Positions 1-5,284 of a DNA stretch of 5,284 bases are shown piece after piece. The DNA comes from Armatimonadota bacterium (GTDB lineage Bacteria; Armatimonadota; Zipacnadia; Zipacnadales; UBA11051): contig DPJP01000077.1 in the NCBI GenBank assembly GCA_003542955.1, positions 5,124 to 10,407 on the forward strand. The letters are read 5' to 3'. Below the pieces are notes generated by a model. That model made no database searches. It saw only the letters and a list, made by a program, of their open reading frames with translations, and was not told the origin of the DNA. How positions within the stretch are numbered: the stretch's first letter is position 1; the number at the start of each line of letters is the position of its first letter. The position numbers and the translations under genes were made by a program.

Positions 1-1
1 G

Positions 2-1840
2 ATCACCACCGACAACGTGGTCCACAAGATCTGCGACACCACCTACGGCCACCGGGCCCACAGCCCCGACGGTGTCTGGCTTGCCGGGATGGGTGCATGC
101 CATATCCGCAACAAGCAGACGAACGAGGTGCGGGTGATCTCGCCGGAGAGCTCCAACCACCAGACCTGGGAGACCTCAGACCAGTGGTACTGCACCAGCA
201 GCGGCCGGTATCTCGTCCGCGTGGTGGCATTCGGCAGCCCGACGGTACAGCGGTTGGGCGCGCACAACTCCCAGCTCAAGCACTCGACCTACTGGTCGGA
301 GGCTCATCCGGAGATGAGTCACGACGGCACGAAGCTCGGTTATGCATCGAGCATGCTCGGCGACATCGAGTTCTACTTCCTGGTGATGCGGCAGCCTGAT
401 GCCCCTCAGGCGGTCACCACCGAGGTGACTGATGCGGGCGTAAGGCTCTCCTGGCAGCCGGGCGAGTTCCACACAGAGACACGGGGCTATCTTGTCTACA
501 CCTCCACCGCAAGTGGTGAGCCGGGACGACTGCTGACACCCGAACCGGTGAGTGCCACGGACTACCTCACCACGCCGCAGACTCTCACCGGGGTCCGAGG
601 AGAGCCCCTCTATGCGCGCGTGAGCGCCATCGAGCATAGCGGCCTCGAGAGCCTCCCATCCGCGGAGGTGATTCTCACCGCCACGGAGGGTGTCCATCAG
701 AACCAGTACGTGGAGGCTGAGAGCGGGGACTACACGGCCACGGCAGAGGAGGTCTTCGACCCGACCGCGGCAGGGCTTTACGGCGTCGCGCTCGGCAACC
801 TGCGGACATCCGGACCGCTGGTTCTGTCAGTGGAAAGGCCACGTGGACGCCCGGCCGCGCGGCTGTGGGTCAGGGCGAGAGCCCAGCGCCCGGCGGATAT
901 CCAGGTGTCCATCGATGGAGCGCAGGCTCGCCCGGTTCGCGTCAAGGACATCGGGTGGGCGTGGCTGAGTGCGGATGTGAAGGTGGCTGCCGGCGAGGGG
1001 AGCATAGAGGTGCGATTGACGCCCTCGGGGCCTGGTATCACTGTGGACCGAATCTGCCTTGCCACCGATCCCGGCTACACGCCCACGGGGCTCGGGGGTC
1101 TGGACGAGACGCCCCCGGACGCCATCACGGGCCTCGAGGCGGTGCCGGAGGGCTCGTATGCGGTGCGTCTGAAGTGGGATGCCACTGCTGATGAGCGTTT
1201 CTCTCACTACAACGTCTACGCGTGCACGGAGACCGGGTTCGATGCGGCACAGGAGTGCCTGATCGCCTCCCCGGCGCGACCCGAGTATATCGACTGGGGC
1301 CTGAAGGCCGGCACGGTCTACTACTACCGCGTGACTGCCGTCGACCGCAGCGGCAATGAGAGCGCGCCGTCACAGGAGGCGCAGGCGACGACCAGCGCAC
1401 TGGATCCGCGCCTGTTCGCGGAGGTCAGTCAAACGTGGAACACTACCGACAAGCGCAGCGCGGAACTCGCGTTCACGATGCCGGCGGATGGGCAGTTCGT
1501 GCTGTGGGGCAATGTGCAGAGCCTGGATGGCGTCCGGAGCGCGCCGATTGAGCTTCTGCTCGACGGGCAGTCACTCGGCTCGCAGGGCATCCACTTCGAC
1601 TACATCTGCGTCGGGCATGGCGGCCCGGTGCTCAACACGCCGGTGTGGAACTGCTTCCGCCCCAGCATTGCCACGCCTGATGCTCCGCTCGCCTTCGGCG
1701 CCCCGGCGGGCGAGCATGTGTTGACGCTCAGAGCACCCGAAAGCGTCAAGGTGCTGTTCGACGGCTTCGTGGTGACCAATGACCTCGGCTTCGAGCCGGA
1801 GGGCACGGTGGACTTCGTGGTGGGTCCCGAGGGGCACTGA
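2..1840 (+). CDS. Partial multidomain protein: PD40-like propeller end, FnIII, CBM-like, FnIII, CBM-like
   Basis: The frame is open through the left edge, so the start is missing; 612 residues remain (residue 1 = base 2). The GTG at 17 has no Shine-Dalgarno and would cut a propeller, so it is not taken as the start. Residues 1-130 hold PD40/TolB-like blade motifs: HRAHSPDG (17-24) and AHPEMSHDGTKLGYAS (101-116), with a weaker SSGRYL copy between. Residues 132-226 are a fibronectin type III domain. Residues 236-363 begin YVEAESG and end DRICLATDPGYTPTG, like CBM6/35-type beta-sandwiches. Residues 368-463 are a second, clearer FnIII domain (YYYRVTAVDRSGNES). Residues 465-612 are another sandwich ending DGFVVTNDLGFEPEG. 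By family, FnIII and CBM-like modules act as spacers and glycan binders in extracellular proteins; export is inferred because the signal peptide lies outside the window. No catalytic residues are recognised. The propeller could belong to an oligogalacturonate-lyase-like or a purely binding protein. The gene is certain; its function is not. Confidence 0.93.
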   Translation: MTTDNVVHKICDTTYGHRAHSPDGVWLAGMGACHIRNKQTNEVRVISPESSNHQTWETSDQWYCTSSGRYLVRVVAFGSPTVQRLGAHNSQLKHSTYWSEAHPEMSHDGTKLGYASSMLGDIEFYFLVMRQPDAPQAVTTEVTDAGVRLSWQPGEFHTETRGYLVYTSTASGEPGRLLTPEPVSATDYLTTPQTLTGVRGEPLYARVSAIEHSGLESLPSAEVILTATEGVHQNQYVEAESGDYTATAEEVFDPTAAGLYGVALGNLRTSGPLVLSVERPRGRPAARLWVRARAQRPADIQVSIDGAQARPVRVKDIGWAWLSADVKVAAGEGSIEVRLTPSGPGITVDRICLATDPGYTPTGLGGLDETPPDAITGLEAVPEGSYAVRLKWDATADERFSHYNVYACTETGFDAAQECLIASPARPEYIDWGLKAGTVYYYRVTAVDRSGNESAPSQEAQATTSALDPRLFAEVSQTWNTTDKRSAELAFTMPADGQFVLWGNVQSLDGVRSAPIELLLDGQSLGSQGIHFDYICVGHGGPVLNTPVWNCFRPSIATPDAPLAFGAPAGEHVLTLRAPESVKVLFDGFVVTNDLGFEPEGTVDFVVGPEGH

Positions 1841-1870
1841 AGGCGGCTCTTCCCCGCGAACAGGATTCCC

Positions 1871-1914
1871 TCTGGCCGACGCCGAACTGGGCACGACACA
1901 CGTCGGCAACCAGA
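1871..1914 (+). other. Imperfect hairpin in the gap upstream of the epimerase-like gene
   Basis: TCTGGCCGACG (1871-1881) can pair with CGTCGG (1901-1906) plus CCAGA (1910-1914). This gives 11 base pairs with a CAA bulge (1907-1909) and a 19-base loop. Alternatively, seven continuous pairs form between 1875-1881 and 1901-1907. No T-run follows, so it is not a classical intrinsic terminator. It ends five bases before the GAGG of the next gene. It could be a weak terminator, an RNA-stability element or a translational control structure, or it could be chance in GC-rich DNA. Confidence 0.4.
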
Positions 1915-1918
1915 TTCT

Positions 1919-1922
1919 GAGG
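1919..1922 (+). promoter_or_regulatory. Ribosome binding site deciding the start of the epimerase-like gene
   Basis: GAGG lies 11 bases before the ATG at 1934. It is only 2 bases before the alternative in-frame GTG at 1925, which is too close for initiation. This favours ATG 1934, although the spacing is somewhat long. Confidence 0.5.
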
Positions 1923-1933
1923 CGGTGGGCAGT

Positions 1934-2848
1934 ATGGCAGGAGGACAACTCAACATCCTCATCATCGGCGGCAGCGGCTTCGTCAGCGGGGCGGTGGCGC
2001 GCACGGCAGTCGCGTACGGGCATCGCGTCTGGATCGTCACGCGCGGGGAGAAGCCGCTCCCCGAGGGCGTGCAAGCAATCACGTGCGACCGCAAGGACAG
2101 GCAGGCGTTCGCCACGGCGATAGCCGAGCGCGGCATCGAGTGGGATTTCGCCGTCGACTGCATCGGTTACGAGGCGGACGACGCCAGGCAGGATGTCGAG
2201 GTGCTCGCCCCCCGCGTCGCCCACCTGGTGTTCATCTCCACCGACTTCGTCTTCGATCCACCGAAGCGGTGCTTCCCGCAGCCGTTCGAAAACCCGTTCT
2301 TCCTCACCGATGACAGCTACGGCGCCAACAAGCGCCGCTGCGAGGAAGTGTTGCTCGGCGCCGACGTCGGCGACATGATGTGGACGGTGTTCCGGCCCTG
2401 TCACATCTATGGCCCCGGCTCGGAGCTAGGCTGTCTGCCGCTGCATGCCCGCGACCGTGACCTGATCACCAGGATGCGCGCGGGGGAGCCGTTGAAGCTC
2501 ATCGGCGGCGGCTCCTTTCTGCAGCAACCGATCTTCGTCCGCGACCTGGCCGAACTGATACTCAGCGCGCGCGGGAATGAACTCGCCAACCGCGGCATCT
2601 ACTGCAGCGTAGGGCCGGACATCGTCGAGTCGCGCAAGTACTACGAGATCATCGCCGACATCCTGGGCGTACCGGTGTCATTCGAGGAGGTGCCCGTCAG
2701 CGAGGGACTGGCCGATGAGGCAATCTCCAACTCGTTCCTGTGTCACCGCATCTACGACCTGTCTCCGCTTCGGCTCGCGGGGCTGAAGGTGCCCAACACG
2801 CCGATTGGCGCCGGTCTCGATGGGCATGTGCGCAGCAAGCTGACGTAG
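1934..2848 (+). CDS. NAD(P)-dependent epimerase/dehydratase family protein (extended SDR)
   Basis: The product is a 304-residue cytoplasmic protein, close to the usual length of about 300 for the family. The N-terminus NILIIGGSGFVSG (7-19) is a Rossmann beta strand with the dinucleotide-binding glycine motif. The second strand ends in TRG (36-38), and an Arg here often goes with NADP, though that is only a hint. The active-site region is recognisable: S102/T103 in FISTDFVF and the YxxxK pair Y129/K133 in YGANK. Further on come FRPCHIYGPG and IFVRDLAELIL, both typical of sugar-nucleotide epimerases and of the related CSP41-like group. No signal peptide or membrane segment is seen. By family it would oxidise, reduce or epimerise a sugar or sugar-nucleotide; the substrate is unknown. 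One oddity is Ser18 at the usual third glycine of TGxxGxxG. The start is ATG 1934; GTG 1925 would add three residues. It lies 93 bases after the upstream gene and 30 before the next, so co-transcription with its downstream neighbour is likely. Confidence 0.93.
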   Translation: MAGGQLNILIIGGSGFVSGAVARTAVAYGHRVWIVTRGEKPLPEGVQAITCDRKDRQAFATAIAERGIEWDFAVDCIGYEADDARQDVEVLAPRVAHLVFISTDFVFDPPKRCFPQPFENPFFLTDDSYGANKRRCEEVLLGADVGDMMWTVFRPCHIYGPGSELGCLPLHARDRDLITRMRAGEPLKLIGGGSFLQQPIFVRDLAELILSARGNELANRGIYCSVGPDIVESRKYYEIIADILGVPVSFEEVPVSEGLADEAISNSFLCHRIYDLSPLRLAGLKVPNTPIGAGLDGHVRSKLT

Positions 2849-2863
2849 ACCACTATCCGTGCC

Positions 2864-2871
2864 GAGAGGGG
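2864..2871 (+). promoter_or_regulatory. Shine-Dalgarno of the FG-GAP repeat gene
   Basis: GAGAGGGG sits 7 bases before the GTG at 2879. It supports that rare start codon, which is the only ATG, GTG or TTG in frame between the upstream TAG and the signal peptide. Confidence 0.75.
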
Positions 2872-2878
2872 CGTACAC

Positions 2879-2947
2879 GTGCCTGGACTCATCACGCTGA
2901 CGCTGTGCGCAGCGCTCGTGCTCGTCTGCACTGGGCGAGTGTGCGCA
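2879..2947 (+). other. Signal peptide (Sec type)
   Basis: Residues 1-23 contain a hydrophobic core rich in Leu, Val and Ala, then a polar stretch (TGR), then V21-C22-A23 before Q24. The small residue at -1 and valine at -3 obey the signal peptidase I rule. The absence of a basic residue before the core lowers certainty about the exact N-terminus, but no other in-frame start fits. Confidence 0.75.
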
Positions 2948-5197
2948 CAGCCGGCTGGCCGGGAGTATGCCATCCCGTTGCGGGTGACATCGAACTTGCC
3001 ATGCCCGAATGTGCCGATGGACCCGGTCGTCGACTTCGCCGCAGCCATCACCGAGGCCGGCATCGACGGCGTACTCGACCCGAACTCGATTGCAGTCATC
3101 GACGCCAGGACCGGCGAGGCCATTCCCCACGCGCTGACAGAGGACTTCGCGTATGGCGATACCGGCCGGGTCGAGTGGGTGATCGGGGACGCCTCCCACC
3201 GCGACTATGAGATACGCTTCCGTACCGCCGCCACCCGGCCGCCGCTGCAGCCCGCTGAGTACACTCCGATGATCGGGACCGGTGACCTGCTGCGCTACAA
3301 CGCGGGCGTCCCGCGGCCGATCTCGCTCTGCACGCTCTCCGGGCTCGCCGACCTCACGGGCGACGGAAATCCTGACCTCGTCGGATGCTGGAACTACGCC
3401 TACCGCCCTGGATGGCCGTGGAGCGGCATCGTCTGCTACCCCCGCGTTGGTGACGGCGAGCAGTTCGAGTTCGGCGACCTCTTCAGGCTGCGCTATGTCG
3501 AGCCCGGCGCGCCGGAGACGTTCATGCACCCTCACCAGACATACATGTCGGCCGAGGTGGCCGACCTCAACGGCGATGGTCTCCCCGACCTCATCTACTG
3601 CCCCGCCGGTGACGAACATGTGTATGTGTACCTGCACACCGGCAGGCGGGACGCCGGCGGCATGCCGGTGTTCGAGCAGGCCGCGGCACCAAAGCGCCAT
3701 ACCAGCGCATGGGAACCATGCCGGGCGGTGGACGTCGATGGCGATGGCGCAATCGATCTCGTCATTGGGAAGCAGTACCTGCGCAACACCAATCCCAACG
3801 GGTGGCCGATGGAACTGGCAGACCCCGTGCAACTGCCGGTGGGCGAGGACGTCTGCTTCCTCGATATCGATGGTGACGGTCGGCTGGATGCGGTGTCGCT
3901 CGCCGACGGCCCCGAGCCCGAACCGCGCGCGAAGTATGTCGTGTGGCAGCCGAACCTCGGCGGCACTTCCCCGCGCTTTGGCGAACCGGTGCCCCTGCCC
4001 GATATCGATGCGTACTGGTGTTCCCGGCTTGCGGCGGTCAATGAGGGCCCCCACCGTGGGATCCTGGTGCAGCATGACGTCTACCAGCGCGTGTCGTTCT
4101 ACGAGCAGACCCTCGCAGATACACAGCAGCCGCGGTTCCGGCACTTCGGTGAAGCGCGGTCGCTCTCGGCCGTGATGTCACTGAGCGACCAGGCCTGGCC
4201 CTGCGCCTGTGACTTCGATGGCGACGGTGACTGGGACCTGGTGGTGGGCGGAGGCTACGGCTGGCCGCGTGTGGTCATCAACAAAGGCGCCACCGACCAC
4301 GCGGCGTTCGCCGAGGCCCGGCAGATCCAGGCCGATGGCGAGCCGATCCGCTTACTGCGCGATGACATCCTCGGCGGGAAACACTGGCACAACATGGGCT
4401 ACCCCTATCCCGCCTTCGTCGACTGGGATGGCGACGGCCTGCCGGACCTGGTGTTCGCCAATGAGACCAACCGCATCTACTGGTACCGGAACATCGGCAC
4501 CCGCGAGCAGCCTGCCTTCGGCTCGCGACAGCAGATCATCTGCGACGGGTATGAGGAGAGCCAGGAGAAGCTCCGCCGCAGCGCCGAACTCGCCGCCGAC
4601 AGGGACCTTCCGCAGCACCCGTACCCATACGAGGAAGACCAACCCTTCTACTGGCGCACGGGCCCAGGCTTTGGCGATCTCAACGGTGACGGTCTCATGG
4701 ACATGATCACCCACGACGGCCACACGCGGAAGCTCACGCTGTTCGTGCAGTACCGCGATGGCGAGGGCGCCCTACGTCTGCGCAAGGAGCGCCCGCTCAC
4801 ACTGGTCGATGGCCGGCTGATCGATGACAGCGTCGTCGAGCGCGCGAGCCACTGGACGGAGTCGTTCCGCTGTGTCGACTGGGATGGCGATGGGCTGCTC
4901 GATGTCATCTACAGCTGTTCGGGCACGGAGCCGGAGAAGGGGAGCATCTACCTGCTGCGCAACTGCGGAACGCCGACGGAGCCGGTTTTCGAGCCACCTG
5001 TGACACTGTGCTGCTTCGGGGAGCCGATCAAGGTGACCACGCACGGGCCGCACCCCGCGGTCGCCGACATCGACGGCGACGGCAGGCCCGATATCCTCGC
5101 CTGCGTCGAGTGGAGCGTCTACCCGTTCTACTGCCATGCCGCCATCCAGATGCCGCGGCGTCCGGAGTACGAACTGGGCCCTGTGAAAACGCTGTAG
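2879..5197 (+). CDS. Secreted FG-GAP/VCBS repeat protein
   Basis: The product has 772 residues and begins with GTG. Residues 4-18 are hydrophobic, and VCA|Q (cut after A23) fits signal peptidase I. The n-region has no Lys or Arg, which is unusual. C17 is not in a good lipobox, so a lipoprotein is unlikely. Residues 28-140 form a beta-rich N-terminal domain that I cannot name. From 158 to 738 run Asp-rich loops of the DxDGDGxxD type, starting at D158, D229, D285, D329, D445, D515, D600, D667 and D730, each followed by a DLV/DLI-like strand. A degenerate tenth copy lies at about 384-398. By family, these are integrin-alpha-like FG-GAP/VCBS propeller blades whose loops bind Ca2+. No catalytic motif, transmembrane segment, LPXTG or PEP-CTERM tail is seen. 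It probably acts in the periplasm or outside the cell, in binding or adhesion; any tie to glycan metabolism is inferred from the neighbours. The mature form has 18 Cys, high for this family. The gene is certain, its role unknown. Confidence 0.95.
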   Translation: MPGLITLTLCAALVLVCTGRVCAQPAGREYAIPLRVTSNLPCPNVPMDPVVDFAAAITEAGIDGVLDPNSIAVIDARTGEAIPHALTEDFAYGDTGRVEWVIGDASHRDYEIRFRTAATRPPLQPAEYTPMIGTGDLLRYNAGVPRPISLCTLSGLADLTGDGNPDLVGCWNYAYRPGWPWSGIVCYPRVGDGEQFEFGDLFRLRYVEPGAPETFMHPHQTYMSAEVADLNGDGLPDLIYCPAGDEHVYVYLHTGRRDAGGMPVFEQAAAPKRHTSAWEPCRAVDVDGDGAIDLVIGKQYLRNTNPNGWPMELADPVQLPVGEDVCFLDIDGDGRLDAVSLADGPEPEPRAKYVVWQPNLGGTSPRFGEPVPLPDIDAYWCSRLAAVNEGPHRGILVQHDVYQRVSFYEQTLADTQQPRFRHFGEARSLSAVMSLSDQAWPCACDFDGDGDWDLVVGGGYGWPRVVINKGATDHAAFAEARQIQADGEPIRLLRDDILGGKHWHNMGYPYPAFVDWDGDGLPDLVFANETNRIYWYRNIGTREQPAFGSRQQIICDGYEESQEKLRRSAELAADRDLPQHPYPYEEDQPFYWRTGPGFGDLNGDGLMDMITHDGHTRKLTLFVQYRDGEGALRLRKERPLTLVDGRLIDDSVVERASHWTESFRCVDWDGDGLLDVIYSCSGTEPEKGSIYLLRNCGTPTEPVFEPPVTLCCFGEPIKVTTHGPHPAVADIDGDGRPDILACVEWSVYPFYCHAAIQMPRRPEYELGPVKTL
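3350..5092 (+). repeat. Array of ten FG-GAP/VCBS protein repeats (nine intact, one degenerate)
   Basis: Nine copies of an Asp-rich Ca2+-loop code for motifs such as DLNGDGLPD, DVDGDGAID, DIDGDGRLD, DFDGDGDWD, DWDGDGLPD and DIDGDGRPD. Their first Asp codons are at 3350, 3563, 3731, 3863, 4211, 4421, 4676, 4877 and 5066. A tenth position falls near 4028-4072, where AVNEGPHRGILVQ has the hydrophobic strand but no Asp ladder. Counting it, the spacings are 71, 56, 44, 59, 57, 70, 85, 67 and 63 residues, consistent with one blade per repeat. Later blades carry the companion motif RNxGT..P.F (for example YRNIGT and LRNCGT). The copies are diverged, so this is an old protein duplication rather than a DNA tandem repeat. 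Confidence 0.88.
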
Positions 5198-5216
5198 GCG
5201 CTCGGCACCCATCCGT

Positions 5217-5245
5217 TTGCCCGCGCCACTCGCTCGTGGTATGAT
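5217..5245 (+). promoter_or_regulatory. Possible sigma70-type promoter for a gene beyond the right edge
   Basis: TTGCCC (5217-5222; 4 of 6 matches to TTGACA) is followed by a 17-base spacer and TATGAT (5240-5245; 5 of 6 matches to TATAAT). TGG directly precedes the -10, giving the extended -10 TGn motif. It lies in a locally AT-richer patch between genes. A start near 5252 would give a leader of about 35 bases before a coding start just past the window. The competing reading is that ATG 5241 is itself a start codon. Confidence 0.45.
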
Positions 5246-5284
5246 TACCGTGCTAATCGCACCGACGCCGAGCCCGGAGGACCC
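5241..5284 (+). CDS. Possible 5' fragment of a further gene (alternative to the promoter reading)
   Basis: ATG at 5241 opens a frame that runs to the window edge without a stop (MITVLIAPTPSPED). The beginning resembles a first Rossmann beta strand, but 14 residues are too few to assign a family. No Shine-Dalgarno precedes it, unlike the gene at 2879, and the ATG overlaps the possible -10 box. It is recorded as an alternative only. Confidence 0.2.
   Translation, partial: MITVLIAPTPSPED
5276..5280 (+). promoter_or_regulatory. Shine-Dalgarno-like GGAGG at the right edge
   Basis: GGAGG stands four bases before the end of the window. With normal spacing it would serve a start codon at about 5286-5290, just outside. 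It supports the promoter reading of 5217-5245 over a coding start at 5241, but the sequence that would prove it is not in the window. Confidence 0.45.

Noticed and set aside
1838..1840. TGA as a recoded sense codon joining the first two genes.
   Set aside because: No other in-frame TGA occurs in the three genes and Trp is written TGG throughout. The first protein ends just after its last domain, and the next has its own start and ribosome binding site.
1571..2404. 277-codon minus-strand open frame across the end of the first gene and the start of the second.
   Set aside because: It crosses a gene boundary and the gap, and it lies antisense to conserved SDR motifs. It has no recognisable protein family or ribosome binding site.
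2846..2878. Readthrough of the TAG fusing the SDR enzyme to the repeat protein.
   Set aside because: The downstream protein begins with a signal peptide behind a good Shine-Dalgarno, which would make no sense inside a cytoplasmic fusion.
2918..2935. Lipoprotein signal with C17 as the lipidated cysteine.
   Set aside because: The residues before C17 are L-V-L-V, and position -1 is Val rather than Gly, Ala or Ser. The VCA|Q site at 21-24 is a better signal peptidase I site.
2678..4144. Long 488-codon open frame on the minus strand opposite the FG-GAP repeat gene and the end of the epimerase-like gene.
   Set aside because: It is a shadow of GC-rich coding DNA: it spans two well-supported + strand genes, and its Ile/Val/Asp-rich pieces are reverse complements of the DGDG codons. 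It has no credible domain.
5197..5227. GGCGC (5197-5201) and GCGCC (5223-5227) as a terminator after the FG-GAP repeat gene.
   Set aside because: The stem is only 5 bp with a 21-base loop and no T-run, which is expected by chance at this GC content. The short GTGC/GCAC inverted repeat around the TAATC at 5254-5258 is equally weak.

Overview
This is a GC-rich bacterial window of three co-directional protein genes on the + strand. There are no RNA genes, CRISPR arrays, insertion sequences or phage genes. The protein types are large secreted or surface proteins built from beta-propeller, fibronectin type III, carbohydrate-binding-like and Ca2+-binding FG-GAP/VCBS repeats, next to an NAD(P)-dependent sugar-epimerase-like enzyme. 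Such sets are typical of free-living, polysaccharide-processing environmental bacteria such as Planctomycetota, Armatimonadota or Verrucomicrobiota. The phylum cannot be fixed from this sequence, so that placement is low confidence.

Layout. (1) Bases 2-1840: the 3' part of a multidomain protein whose start lies left of the window. It has the end of a TolB/PD40-type beta-propeller, then FnIII, a CBM-like domain, FnIII and a second CBM-like domain. (2) Bases 1841-1933: a 93-base gap holding an imperfect 11-bp hairpin and the ribosome binding site of the next gene. (3) Bases 1934-2848: an extended short-chain dehydrogenase (NAD-dependent epimerase/dehydratase family). (4) A 30-base gap with a clear Shine-Dalgarno sequence. 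(5) Bases 2879-5197: a 772-residue exported protein with a signal peptide, an unassigned N-terminal beta-rich domain and ten FG-GAP/VCBS-type repeats. Nine of these carry an intact Asp-rich loop and one is degenerate. (6) Bases 5198-5284: a short gap with a plausible extended -10 promoter and a GGAGG box at the right edge, which suggests another gene starts at or just beyond the window end.

The short gaps, shared strand and lack of clear terminators suggest co-transcription, at least of the second and third genes. The first and third products probably act outside the cytoplasm, perhaps in binding or processing glycans. The middle enzyme is cytoplasmic, with a sugar or sugar-nucleotide as likely substrate. 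A joint role in carbohydrate metabolism is an inference from domain content; nothing here fixes a substrate. I do not see a defence system, mobile element or other clearly new molecular system. The most unusual points are the ten-repeat Cys-rich propeller protein, the alternating FnIII/CBM-like architecture, and one reading frame that stays open across the window except for two stop codons.
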